A stretch of DNA of 64,000 nt from Haliclystus octoradiatus (Eukaryota; Cnidaria; Staurozoa; Stauromedusae; Haliclystidae), in the NCBI GenBank assembly GCA_916610825.1, contig OU744454.1, positions 7,719,422 to 7,783,421 of the forward strand, written 5' to 3'. The notes below the pieces were generated by a model. That model made no database searches. It had not been told where the DNA came from and saw nothing but the letters and a program-made list of their open reading frames with translations. Below are positions 48,695 through 60,452 of this stretch, piece by piece. The number at the start of each line of letters is the position of its first letter. Within the stretch, counting starts at the first letter, position 1. A program made the position numbers and the translations under genes.

Positions 48695-50299
48695 ATGGCG
48701 TTATCAATACCAAGTTTATCTTCGTCGTCTCTTGATCGTATTTACCATGGATGCTTGGAGAGGATCCCAATTATTACTGATTCTATTATTGAGACGTTTA
48801 TTTTAACTAAGAAAATTGTCAAAGTCACCTCCGAACGCGCCTACAAGTCCCATCTTGAGAAATATGTTCATGACTTTGAAGGTAGGTAACTTTGATGTTT
48901 GGCGCTTGTATTCAAGTTTTCTTGTAAGGAAACTTTGCAATATTTTCATAATTGTGAAATATTTATTCAGTCTATTATTCAATTTCATTGTACGAAGGAG
49001 ATAATATTCGGTGGGGATTACGGTGCAAGTGTTTTCGATCCCAGAAGAAAAATGAACCCCCTCATTCGATCGCTGTTGAATTTAATGGAAAGTCTATAAT
49101 CTCAAATAAATGCAGTTGTGCTGCCGGTAAAGGAGTGTGTCACCATGTAATTGCTAGTCTGTACACGTTGACTCACTATATGAAATTAAATTTGACCTCT
49201 GTCCCACCCTTTGAATCGAAAACTAGCCTTCCACCTGGCATATACCTGCTCGTTGTCTTGGTTTTTCCCCTCAATCTGTACCATCCCTTGTAGTACAGAA
49301 ACCAAAAAAGCCTACCGGTTGGGCATCAAAGAAAAGGTCTTTTGGAATTACTTCTACTGTATATAATGCTGTCAGGGAGTCCCTTGAAAATGTTAGAATT
49401 GATTGTGAGTTATCTACCCATTTTCCATTTATGGACCCAGAACCACAATTTTCACAGATTTGGTCCAAAAACAAACCCACTGAATTTGTACAAACCATCT
49501 TTGGCAATGTTCCGAAAGGTAGTATGCTATCCTATCAATTGCCTGAACCTCCTAGAAACAATGAAGAAGGTATTATTTTATTGAAAGATGCACCAACTCC
49601 TGCCTTGTTTACCCTCCCCCCTCTAAAACAAGGATCGATTGATTTACCCCTAAATTACAAGCCATCGTGTATGTTAAGCACCATGCAGTGCACCATGGAG
49701 CAATCGTATCAGTATGAGGAAGAAACTCGAAAGCAATCTGATACCAAAAGGTGGCACTTACTCAGTAAATATCGTCTGACAGCATCAAAATTCAAGAGGG
49801 TGGCTAGCAGGAAGGCAAACTTTGAGAAGCTGGCTACTGATCTTAAAAAGCCAATTAATCAAACTAAAGCAATGCGACATGGTATTGAAACTGAACCAAA
49901 AGCTGCTGCGTATTATGCAAATACATTCGGGAGAAATATCTATGATGTTGGCTTTGTTATTAATCCCTCTGCCCCCTATCTTGGAGCCTCCCCGGATAGA
50001 AGAGTCTACGATCCTGATGAAAAAGATAATAAATTTGGTCTTTTGGAGATTAAATGTCCCTTGTCGAAAAGCTCCGTTTTCAATTGTGCATACCTGAAGT
50101 TGCAAGTAGATGGATCGTTGAAGTTAAACGAGAAAAATGAATATTATTATCAAGTTATGGGGCTTCGTATACTGTGCAGATGATTACCACTGTGAACGTA
50201 TTTATTTTGATCAAGATAAATTTGACACAATGAAATTCCAGCTTGATATGTTTTATTTCAAGTATTTTTTACCACTTCTAGTATCTAAATAGTGGATTT
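48695..50299 (+). pseudogene. SWIM zinc finger and YqaJ-type exonuclease, broken
   Basis: Exon 1 (48695-48881, MALSIPSLSSSSLDRIYHG) ends at donor GTAGGT. A short intron (about 110 bp) leads to an exon with a SWIM finger, CSCAAGKGVCHH (about 49110-49150). The frame shifts near 49225. The next frame runs through FMDPEPQFSQ and the nuclease core: YRLTASKFKRVASRK, AMRHGIETEPKAAAYYA, YLGASPDRRV and LLEIKCPLS, the last carrying the metal-binding E-x-K. A second break with apparent loss of a dozen or so residues follows YYYQVMG at 50160, after which FVYCADDYHCERIYF continues to TAG at 50299. YqaJ proteins are lambda-exonuclease-like 5'-3' DNA exonucleases used in recombination; here it presumably aids transposition. 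Confidence 0.88.
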
Positions 50300-50412
50300 T
50301 GAGAAACTGTAATTATAAACTATATATCCATTGAAATTAATTAATTGGTTAGTATTATAATATCACAATATGATATATCATACAAACGCTTACTGTTTTT
50401 ATTTACATATTT

Positions 50413-52226
50413 CTATTGCTTTTGCTTAATTAAGGTCCCTTGAAAATTTGTCAGTAAACAGCAGACGAACCATATTTGTTGTGCAGAACCAGCAAGAGTT
50501 AAGGCAAGGGCAGAATCAAATATATGAAATTCCTTCATCCTCCGAATTGCCCGCTCAACGTGAACACGTAGATTTGCAATTTTCTCATTATGTTGTACCT
50601 CTTCCTCTGTAAACTGCCCCTTTTTTTCTAGAAAGTTTGGTATTTCCAGGGTACAACCAATAGCTTTTAACATTTCCTCAATTTTGAAACCCTTGTCCAT
50701 CATTACTCCATCCCCATGCTCCAATAGCAATAGGCCAAGCACTCCAGATACCCCTGTTATACTAATGTCTGAAATGCTACCAGCATATAGGGTGCTGACA
50801 AAGGTTACAAGGCCAGAAGGGGCTATGCCAACCAATCCTTTAAAAGTTGTTGTTCCTTTGTAATGGGAAACAATTGGGAGTTCAGAACCAAACTTGAAGG
50901 TGACTGCACTTTTAACTCCGTACAATCTAGTATGACCCTTGTTGACGGTGACATGTTTTTGAAGGAATCAGGCATGTTCGCATTTACCTGCTCTCTTGAT
51001 GGCCATAGAGGCTGTGACCCAAGGACACAGTATAAAAAATTGGACCATGTGACAGTGTTTCGGCTCACCGTAGACTGGTGAACATTGAATTTATCGGCAA
51101 GTTCTTGGTTCAATGAACCAAGCCTAATTTTGTGTAGGAACATGAACAACTGGTCAATTAAAGGTAGTTTCATATTGTAGCTCGGGGTCATTGACATGCT
51201 TTTCAATGCATCATACCGTTGCTTTTTGGTCCAGGTAATCATCTCCACAGCATGAGGGTATATGGAATTGTAAAATACAATAAATAAGTCGTAGCTAGTG
51301 AAACCAGTGTAGAATCTCATCTGTTCTGGGTTCTTTGACAAACGATGTAGGCCACAACGCTCAATCCTCAGCTCCTCCATGTCACTCTGCAGTTTAGCAA
51401 TAAAATCATTTGCATTCACCAACTGTTCTTCAATTGACAGTACTGGAGCTGCCTCTGCAGAACTATTGGATTCAGATTCAGCTAGTTCAAATGCTGATTC
51501 ACTACAAGAAATAAACAATGAAAAGGTTATACTATGATGCCTGGTTCACAATAATTCAAAATAATATTGAATGAGACGACAAAACTAGAAATAGCAGTCG
51601 ACGATAAAGCTATAACGTTCAATCAAGGACTGTGAAAATGTAAACAAGCAAAGATTTAATTCTGTCAAATTCATGGCATAGCCTTACCCAAGGAGTATTA
51701 GGCCTAGTATCAGTAATAAGAGGTTACATTTAATCATATAATATTATTTAACTTTTTAAATGATCTGTAGCCTGTTGATATTGTGATCTATCAGCTGGTC
51801 TCCTTCGCTTCGTGCCTGTCCTTGACCAAGTAAATATCGAAGGAACAACGCCAGTTTTCAACTTTTTTACGCTTGATTGGCACCATTTATAATCATTAAG
51901 ATCGAAGTGTTTTGAACATACATAAGTACTACTTGTAATCTAGAAAGAAAATGCACAATTATAGCACAGGTTGTTCTGATCAGAGCTATCTAATCATGCC
52001 ATGAACGAACAGTAACAAACGCCAAGTAAAACCAACATCGAAATGTTTTGAAATTCTCACCTGAAAAAGCTGGCCTATGTCTCTTTTAATAGCAACAATC
52101 CATTTTGCAGTTATAGTAGTATCTTTAGGAAACTTGTGAAAGGAAATATCTGTACGTCTTTTACCAGTATTCTCGTCAATTTGTCGCCAATTATTAGTGC
52201 AATCAGGAACACAACAGTGCGCCATC
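50413..52226 (-). pseudogene. THAP-domain DDE transposase (ISL2EU type), frameshifted
   Basis: The ATG at 52226 opens MAHCCVPDC, the start of a THAP C2CH finger. A 121-bp intron (51940-52060, donor GTGAGA, acceptor TTTCTAG) separates this from ITSSTYVCSKHF and GVVPSIFTW, completing the finger. A further intron, with donor not settled, leads to acceptor TTTCTTGTAG at 51502 and the main exon: a coiled segment, a helix-turn-helix (GSLNQELADKFNVHQSTVSR), then VILDCTELKV (first D). The frame shifts near 50875. The second part has HYKGTTTFKGLVG, MMDKGF (second D) and HVERAIRRMKEFHIFD (E), ending QQIWFVCCLLTNFQ. Other than the frameshift it looks complete. Confidence 0.9.
51940..52060 (-). other. 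Spliceosomal intron in the transposase THAP domain
   Basis: Donor CAG/GTGAGA and acceptor TTTCTAG/ATT in phase 0. Joining the flanks restores the normal order of THAP motifs, which is the main support. Confidence 0.8.
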
Positions 52227-52766
52227 GTATCAAAACTCAAAGAGAACTTTCTAACAGCACCTGCCTCGCTTTAACGCAGCCTCCCAAAGATGTGCATAAA
52301 GCCTATGAGCTCGCCGACGGTAGGTCAATTGTTAAAAAAAGTTGAGACAGAAACAATAGACAGAGTTATAAACAATAGATTTTCTAAGACCGCAAAACTG
52401 TAGTCGTGACGCTGGTGTGGATCTTTTCTACTGCCGCAGCATACCGCAGCCCCGCTTGACTTCAGTATATTACGTAATCTAATACAACTTCTGAGGGAAT
52501 CATTGTTGAACATTGAATTCAATGCGATTACGATCATTTATTACAAAATAAATACGAACAGTAAATATTGAAAGTTTATCGTTAAAAATAATTGAACAGA
52601 AGATAAAAAGGAATGACAATTGTGATCAAAATGCAAAATAAATTCATCATTAACAAATGAACGATGACGTGAAATTTATAGTGACGTCATCTTTAAATTT
52701 TACCGAAAAATTTAGGGGTGGCATTTGAACTACTTGCACCCGTCTGGATCCGCACCTGCATGACTG

Positions 52767-53400
52767 TGGAGACGGGAATTACTTCCTGTCTGTAAACTAC
52801 ACATTAACTACATGTGAAAATGTCTTCGATTTCAAATATTGAATTGTAATAATGTAAATATGTGTAAATAATGTAAATGTATATATATAATATAAATTAT
52901 TTAATTTGTTTTGATTTCTATTGAAACATGTGGAGTTCCAAAACATGTTTTCTCAAAATAAAAATTATCTTGAAAATGGGCAATGTTTTAACAAATTAAC
53001 TGTGTTTTTTTTAATGTTTTGGTTAAAGTATTATGTTTTTATTTGATTGTTTGAAAAGTTTAAATACATTTGATTGGATTGCATCACTCACATTCAAACC
53101 GCGCTGATATGCCTCGCTTTCCAAATACATGATACTATTTCAAGTTATACATTATATCTTTTAGAGACTTCTACGCGTAGGCGTGACACCCAATTACACA
53201 AATTGACAGAGCGTTATTAAAACATAACAGTAATACTTGAACAGATGCAATAAATTTGTATGTCGAAATTGATATTAAAAATTTAGATATTCATGAACAC
53301 CATTAGCAAGATCAGGTCTAGTTCAAATGGAAGATATAAATTGAAGAAGAATTTTAAAATGAGACTCAACAATCTCAATTTGTAGTCATTGAACAGTTTG
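52767..53400. other. Non-coding region
   Basis: AT-rich sequence after the hAT duplication; no supported feature. Confidence 0.4.
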
Positions 53401-53414
53401 CAGAATGTAATCAG

Positions 53415-53850
53415 ATGACAGCAAATGTGATAGAACAAATTTCTCAAATATTTACAGAGAAACATACAATGTCAAAAGTAATCAAATTAGGAGGGCCTAA
53501 AGTGCCTTCTTGGGATGGCAATCATAGAGAATTTGTTGGGCGGAAACGGCTTTTTGTTAATAGCATGTCAGGAACAATTGAGACTTCTGAGCAAAGTCAA
53601 ATCGTTAAATTAATTTATGTAATTAATTCCAAATTGAATTTCAATCACTTGTTGTAAACTTTAAAACTGTAACTAAAGTGTGGGAAGAATTGATACTAGT
53701 TTTCAAGCTTGAAATTGTGCGAGACTTGCTTCATGGTGACCTGTAGAGAATGAAGTACTTGCAAAGCTCTAATTTCAATACTATTCGAACATTTATTGGA
53801 GAAGTTACGTTATTTTGTAAGAGAATGAATGATCTGAGCCTAACAATAAT
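53415..53850 (+). pseudogene. Possible decayed gag fragment
   Basis: The frame 53415-53657 includes IKLGGPKVPSWDGNHREFVG and KRLFVNSM, similar in style to the FDG-x-x-x-EW/F motif of BEL/Pao gag proteins. Downstream, VWEELILVFKLEIVRDLL follows in another frame. No LTR or other domain is nearby. Confidence 0.3.
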
Positions 53851-54637
53851 AACAAATGTCCATATTAGCTGAGTTATTTAATGTTGAAAGTACCATATTC
53901 AAAAATAGTGCTCCTTCGAAAGTCGGAACTCATGTTGAAGTGACAAGAGAGCCCACTATGGAAAAATAAGAAAGTCTAGACTTCAAAAATTCGTAATTTT
54001 TTTCTCGCGAAAAAGAAATTGTCCACTTCCCTGAACAGATATACCAATATCTTTAGGACACCTTGTTGGCCTTATATTAGCCGTAGTTCTTCTGTCAAAA
54101 AGGTGTTAAGACAATGGATGAACGCATGTCGTAGAACAAACGGAAAAACGCTATTAGTCAATTGAAAAACGCTCCAAAATTCAAAAAAATGTAATCAAAT
54201 CTCAGTAAGGTATTTATGGATAATTGTTAATGTCTATTAAGGTAACAATCGCATAAATATAACTGTGGAATTTAACTGTCTATTGGATGAGAACCGATAC
54301 TGAAAATTTCTGCTTCTAAGTGATTAATTTGAATATGTGGCTTCCACTGTCATTTTAAAAGATTATTAAAGTGAGTGGGTTTGAACATTCGATCATTAAT
54401 CTACTTATCTACTTATTTTAATATTATTGTCTGTTTGTAGATAAATTATTCCTATATTATTTTGTCTTTCCGCAAATTATGCAAACATTTGTGTCGGGAC
54501 AACCATGTACAGTAACAGATTTGTTGTATGAATATTATGATATTCTGGAGTTGTTTTGAATTAATAAAGTTCCCTTGATACTTTATCTGATATCATTGTA
54601 TTGGAAAATTCTGAGATTTGAAAAAAACTTCCTATAG
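53851..54637. other. Non-coding region
   Basis: No supported feature. Confidence 0.4.
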
Positions 54638-55302
54638 GTTGATAATCTAGCAAGTAGATAAATCGAAGGCAAATTTAAATCTTCACAAGAAAACCGTTTT
54701 GTTTTGAAGTTGCGAGAAAAAAATTTGAGCAACGAGAATTAAAAAGGTCAATCGGTTTTATGGTTATTAAAAAATATACAAAATACTTAATTTCATAAAA
54801 TTACCAGAATAACTAAACCTAACAAAATATGTTTTGAAATCAAAGAAACATAGACCAGCTACTTCAAATAGTGATGGTGATATCAGCAATCTAAATCGGG
54901 GCGCAAACGCTATGGAGATTATACAGAATTTAGGTTCCTAATTTATTAACGAAACAAAGTACCGTTCATTACTTTTCTTAAAACTGAAACACAAACATTT
55001 CTTTTTTTTTAAAGAGTTACTTCATTATGTAATTTGTTGGAACACTAATAAAACAATCTGTTTGATATCTAGCTACGTAGGTCAAAGGTGGTGTTCATAT
55101 CAGCAGTCTGGCATGGGGCAAAAAGATATAAGAACTTACAAGGACACTTTAAAATGAAATCAGCGTTCGACTAGTTCAAAAAAAATATATCAAAATTTGA
55201 AGAGGCTATCAAAGCGTCTACAAAGAATTTTGGGTTGCAGAGTTCAGAATTGATCAAGGCATTGCACAAGAGTAATTATATAATTTACAATTTACTATAA
55301 AA
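54638..55302. repeat. Inverted-repeat element, copy B, left half
   Basis: Collinear with 31944-32570 (GGTTGATAATCTAG, GGTGATATCAGCAATCTA, CAAGGCATTGCACAA). It is interrupted at 55302 by the Penelope-like element. Confidence 0.85.
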
Positions 55303-55407
55303 GTAATAGTAATATCAAGGTACTTGTGTTGTCTTTGCTGTTCCAATAGTGCTCGATGCCATAAATGCAGAGCTGTTTAATAATTAATAAACGAAAAAAT
55401 CAGACAT

Positions 55408-55460
55408 TCATATTTGCTACTATTAGTTTCACGCCAAGGCGATCATCAGGCAATTTAAAC
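55408..55460 (-). ncRNA. Hammerhead ribozyme, type I-like
   Basis: The minus strand reads UUGC-CUGAUGA-U-CGC-CUUG-GCG-U-GAAA-CU-AAU-AGU-A/GCAA. All core blocks (CUGAUGA, GAAA) are present, with a CGC/GCG stem II, a minimal ACU/AGU stem III, cleavage predicted after A, and a stem I starting with GC/GC. The U-U pair at the base of stem II is weak. Hammerheads in the terminal repeats of Penelope-like elements are known. It lies about 100 bp from the element's 3' end. Confidence 0.75.
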
Positions 55461-55634
55461 TGTAAAAAATATATGATGCATTCTATGGTATACATACAAG
55501 CAGCTAATTCTATTGTTAAGTTTTCTATTGTTTATATTTGGTAATTACATTGTTCTTTAGATAATGGTTCCTGTTTATTGTTAAGATTTTATAGTTTGAT
55601 AAATAGAACTTATTTTGATGTTGGCATTTGCTGA

Positions 55635-56929
55635 TCATTTCTGTTTTTTATTTAAAAGTTTTTTATCTGAACAAATGATATGGTATTTTTCAGTAAAGCA
55701 AAGGTCACATTTCTTTGATTTGCTGTTGTATGCCGTGGCAGATGATAATATGGACCAATTTATCATGTAATCTTTTTTGTCGTTTCTTAGTGCCCAAATA
55801 TGTTTTGATAATTCCGTTGAGTTAATGTATTTTTCTTTCTTGAATGTTAGTTTGTGTTGTGAATATCTATCTTTAAATGCTCCTTCTGTCAGGCCGATGT
55901 AGTTTTGTCCTTCCGTATTTTCTTCTGTTGTGATGTTAGCGTTGTATACGACGCTTGTTTGGAGACATTTCTTCTCTAGTGGGCATGCTGTTTTATTTCT
56001 GCAGTTGCATAATTTATTGGGCTGTGCGTTTTGTGTTTTCTGCGAATTAATTATGTTATTGTTGTGGGTGGTTAAAATCGTATTCATATTCTGTGTGCAA
56101 CTGTAACTAACTTTCACTGTGTTAAGATTGAATATATTGTGATGCCGATGTTGTTTTGGAAAATGTTTTGAAATTAGTTTGAGAAATATTCTTCCGATGT
56201 TATTCTTGACGCTTTTATTGAAGGGTGGATTAAACCAGATGATCTGTAGCCGTCTATTTTTTCTGCTCTTGGTAGTGCGTGGAGCGTACTTAAGATCGCT
56301 ATTGTGGCCGCTCGACTTTAGGGCTGTCTCGTATACATGCTTTTTTTTGTCAAATAGGTCTTCGTTTATGGATAGGTCGGGTAGTCTTTGATTAATTGCT
56401 GTTGGAATATGTTTTATTATGTTTGGCGGGTGGTTTGATTTCGTGTTAATGTATGAAGGTTGATCTCCTGGTTTTCTGTAAGGGTAGTAAGTTGAGTTTG
56501 GTAGATTAAAGGTTACGTCTAGAAAATGAGAAGTTTTTAGATTAGTGTCGATCGTTATATTTAAGCCAAGTTCTTTAAAGGTTCTGATTATTCTTTTCTT
56601 GATGCTTTCTGTTTGCGGTCCTGACTTTCTTTCTAGGACAGCTAGTCCATCGTCTCAGTACAGGCCAATGCTGTTCATCCCGCGTATCTTTTCGAATTTG
56701 CTCAATACGAATAGGCCTACCAGCTCACAGATCTCGGCACCGTCAAAACTTCCCATTGTGACGTCAAAAAGACTGCCGCTATTTCTTTTTGTCCATGCTT
56801 CATTGTTGTCGAATAAAACAGATTTCCTTGCATGAATTATAATATGATATTCTTCTTCCGTGATCGGTGTAAATGTTCTGGCAAATGATATGGCATTTTC
56901 TAACAGTTGTTCGTTTATTGATGGATAGA
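55635..56929 (-). pseudogene. Penelope RT and GIY-YIG endonuclease, stop inside the catalytic motif
   Basis: One open frame runs from FYPSINEQLLENA (56929) to the stop below 55635, except for one TGA at 56655-56657 that replaces the arginine of the YRDDG-type motif (GLY-stop-DDGL). RT blocks FDVTMGSFDGAEICEL, FLDVTF and PYRKPGDQPSYINTKSNHPP are clear. The C-terminal endonuclease has the cysteine cluster CNCRNKTACPLEKKC, then NYIGLTEGAFKDRYSQHK (GIY-YIG type) and TELSKHIWAL. The 5' end of RT is missing. The copy cannot be active. It is homologous to 1-955. Confidence 0.93.
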
Positions 56930-56943
56930 AATTTACTATAAAA

Positions 56944-57700
56944 ATATGAAAAAATTTGGTTTATGAAAGGCAGGCTTTTATTTTCTGATTTTACCGAAAT
57001 AAGCAACGAAACAATCGTAAACTTTATTAAAATTATAATTTCGTTTTGTTCATCAGCGATAAGAACAAGATCGACACGGTATCATATGGAACGCTATGAA
57101 TTATGTTTTTGCTACAGTATCGAAACTGAAAAGAGTGTTTCTTGTTCTTATCTTTGATCAACATTTAAGGAAATTAAATTTAAGTATATCAAATTCAAAA
57201 AAGTTGCAAAGGCGTATGATTTGTGATAAATAATAAATATATTATTTCTAGCTCTCAAAATATTTTTCAACTTTTAATACACAAAAACAAAATTCAAGAA
57301 AATTTTTCAAAAGTTAATACAATTCGGATATGAATGTAACAAACCTTGTGTTACAAAAGTAAAAATCGGGAAAGGTTGCATAGAATAATCGATCATAGCA
57401 AGCATTATTTATTAAAATATAACCTACCGTTTTCCAAATAAGATCCAAATAATAATTACGAGCGTCACAATTTCCAACAGCATTTATATACATACTGCTA
57501 TATTGCAACAATACTTCATCGAAGATGAATATAAACCCGATAAGAATAAAATATAAATTGTCTTTTATTCGAAATAATTCAGACGAAGATAGATTTCATG
57601 TCGCGAAATAATTCTGACGAAGATTCATTTTCTATATAAGTAAATCCTTTTCATCATACATCATTACATCATCATTTGAATATTACCATCTGCTATCGTA
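56944..57700. repeat. Inverted-repeat element, copy B, right half
   Basis: Continues the match to 32600-33130 (GGCAGGCTTTTATTTT, GATAAGAACAAGA-like, GGATCTTATTTGG on the minus strand), resuming right after the Penelope duplication. Confidence 0.8.
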
Positions 57701-59913
57701 TTTATATATCTTTGAAGCTGTACTAAACCTTTCCACTCTATAAATCATTGCGTTCATTGATGCTCCCATTCTTGAAAATTTGATAACAAGAACACTATGA
57801 GGCTCATTTTTCACATCTTTTTTTAAAGTTCTATTTTCAACGAACTCTTAGTATTTTGATAGACTGCCATGAGAATCACAGGCCTACTTGCTTAGATTGT
57901 TAAGATCAAAAATATATAGGCACATTTACTATCATATGATAATATTATGAGATGTTATATATATATTGCAATAGAGATTTGTGAATCCGAACCGAACGCG
58001 ATCCGATCGTGACTTCTATCGGATCGGATTTGGAGTCCTTTTTCATTGATAATTTTAGATTTCGAAATTTGACTGAGTTGTAATTCGTAATAATTAATGT
58101 GTTCTAGCCACCTTTCAGCACATAAAATAAAGTTTATCTATGTAGATGTAGTTACGTTAAATGCATAAAATTAGCCGGTGGCCTTTGCGATTGGCATTCA
58201 AATATGCACTGATTCACACCACTATTTGTACCTTGAAAATTTGCATTCGCTTTTTAACTTTGAGCATGCAAGGCGTTTTCTCTGTTTTATTCCTTTAATA
58301 TGCCGTTCTCTATAATGTTCAATCGACTAAATTGATGTGAAATGAATTGAATTTTTATGAAGGAAATGATTAAGATGTCTTGCTTAATTGTACATCGTTC
58401 AATCCGTATTGTCCCTCATTTTCTCCACCAAAGTTCAGTCCCCGTATTATTCAGTGAAAGTAAGCTTAGTCAATTGTTTAATTATAATTCAACTGAAAGT
58501 TTTTTCACACAAGGTCCATTTTGGACTTACACTAATTGCTAGCACTATTAATAAGTTATAAAATTATTTGCAGAATAAGAAGGGAAAATCACAGCTTAGC
58601 TATGTTCGACTTCTAGAAAGACGTTATCTATACAATCCCATTCACTGTGTAGTTTAATATAGTTATTAATTCCATAAGAAAAAATGAGCAAATGAGCAAT
58701 TTTTTATAAAAAAATTTAATTCAAATGTTATATTTTTCGCTGTAGTTGATATTAATATAAAGAAAATAAGGTAATTTAAGTATTACCTTTGAGTTAAGTA
58801 TTTTAGGACTTTCATTTTAAATATGATTATATGAAGTATGATTTTGATGACGTCAACACTGATGGTAGTGAGTTCCAACTACGAAGTATACGATTAAAGT
58901 AGAAGTGATGATGTATATTTGAATGTGTAGTTGGCAAATGAAATTTATAATTATGACTTCTAGTATTTGTCTTTATTTGTCTTTATATATGGCAAAGCTT
59001 GTTGAAGTCCCGCGTGTTTTTTTTAAATCGCTATATGACTACTATCAATTTTTAATGCTGTTGTTATGCATTAAACATATAAAAAGTGACGTTATGGGGT
59101 TTAAGATGTAAAGTTATTAATAGTTGGTTCATTAGTTGTAATTTTATGTACATGAAATCACTTTGTGTTATTGGTTATATTTACATGAAGGTCACACTGG
59201 CATCCAGTTTGCTTTTCTAGTTATGTATCAGGAAAGCAAAATAAGAGAGGTTGAACTTGAGAAAAGCCCATGGAAGAAATTATTCCTCGATTAACCTTTA
59301 CTTATGAAATTTTTAACGCGTGTGAAGCTCAGCGAATATTCGTTTGAGCGCAAATTGGGCTTAAATGCAAATTCAGCACTTTCGTTCCTGCGTTACGCGT
59401 AATTTAATTACTGTGAGATAAAAGATAAATAAAATTCAAAGCAATTCAAATTAAACGCTACAATTTCAAATATTTTGAACAAATTATTATAGATTTACAC
59501 AACTATTGTTACTCTTAATTTTTGTTAAACGTAGTTATGTTCCTATTTTGTCAAAAACAAGTTTAAACAACTATTTTTGTCCCAGCTCAAAAGTTCCAGA
59601 AATTTTAAATTTCGTCACCACGCGTCTTGTACACTGATCCAAACAAAGAACAATATCAAACGGAAATTCAAGCTACGAATACTATAGCAAACGAAAATTC
59701 TAATTAAGGATAAATGGTAAGCAACTAAAATGAGGCACCTTCTTCAAATCAAGGCACAACCCAGAGTAACTGCATTTATTACAAAAGTAGCTGCAAAGTA
59801 AGAAATGGTTAACTCAATATAAAATCGGAAGGAGCTGCTAGCAAATTACTGTATTTCGAATAAATGTATCAGGTTTACACTGTCTTGTGTGTGATAATTT
59901 ATGGTTGTTTAAA
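57701..59913. other. Non-coding region
   Basis: AT-rich sequence with only short chance frames. No element ends were found. Confidence 0.4.
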
Positions 59914-60452
59914 TAGATTCGTTTGAACTCAAAACAACAGATTTCCAAACGCTTGATCAGTTTATACGCCATCACCTATTTAATAGAATATGTGGATACA
60001 TTTATAAAACAGTCTACAGTGTAAAGCAGGACCATGTAATAATAAGCATACGGGCATATACGAATAACAATTGTAAAAGAAAGACAAATCTGCCTGCAGT
60101 CAAAATTAAAAGATGCTCGGCCTAACATACCTTTTCATTCTGATCAAGCGATGGAAATCATTTTCTGACGACCGAAATTGTTGTATGCATCATCGTGTTT
60201 GAGTAATATTAATTCTCCAATATAATCGCCAAGTAATACAGTATCAAATTTGTTAAAGGCATTGTAGTTTGTAGCCCGGTAGATGTTGAACACATTCTTT
60301 AGCCTTCAAGACGCGCTCAAAATTTCAATGTCAAAGTTTGCATAGCAAGTTACCAACCGTCAATAGATGTGAAGTTTTTGGCAAGATTTCCAGCTGGGGT
60401 TTTGGCTAGATTCACACCATGGTCACACTGGTCTCTGTGATGTACCGCTGAG
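59914..60452. repeat. Dispersed 545-bp repeat, copy B (inverted)
   Basis: Reverse complement of 13626-14171 with few differences. It is cut at 60452 by the hAT element; the next bases in copy A (TCCGTTCAGCGG side) predict what should follow the far end of that element. Confidence 0.9.

Larger units (their letters stand above)
48605..52306. mobile_element. ISL2EU-like DNA transposon with two divergent-end genes
   Basis: Inverted repeats of about 60 bp (48605-48666 and 52248-52306; GGCTTATGCACATCTT-like outer, GCGAGGCAGG inner) bracket a plus-strand SWIM-YqaJ gene and a minus-strand THAP-DDE transposase that converge near 50.3-50.4 kb. This gene pair is the ISL2EU type of the IS5/PIF-Harbinger-related group, as I recall it. 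The exact termini are uncertain, because a 16-base direct repeat GGTAGGTCAATTGTTA also lies outside both ends (about 48475 and 52319). Both genes are broken. Confidence 0.8.
47008..52758. mobile_element. hAT-type element carrying a nested ISL2EU transposon
   Basis: The ends CAGGCGCGGATCCAG (left) and CAGGTGCGGATCCAG (right, reverse complement) are flanked by a perfect 8-bp duplication CATGACTG (47000-47007 and 52759-52766), the hAT signature. The left end also matches the hAT element at 60453. No hAT transposase lies inside, so this is a non-autonomous member. Most of its 5.75 kb is the ISL2EU-like insertion. Confidence 0.92.
55303..56929 (-). mobile_element. 5'-truncated Penelope-like element
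   Basis: 1627 bp inserted into the copy B repeat, with a 14-bp duplication AATTTACTATAAAA at 55289-55302 and 56930-56943. The element reads on the minus strand. Its 5' side begins within RT, and its 3' side has about 330 bp of non-coding sequence holding a hammerhead ribozyme. Truncation at the 5' end is usual for target-primed insertion. Confidence 0.9.
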
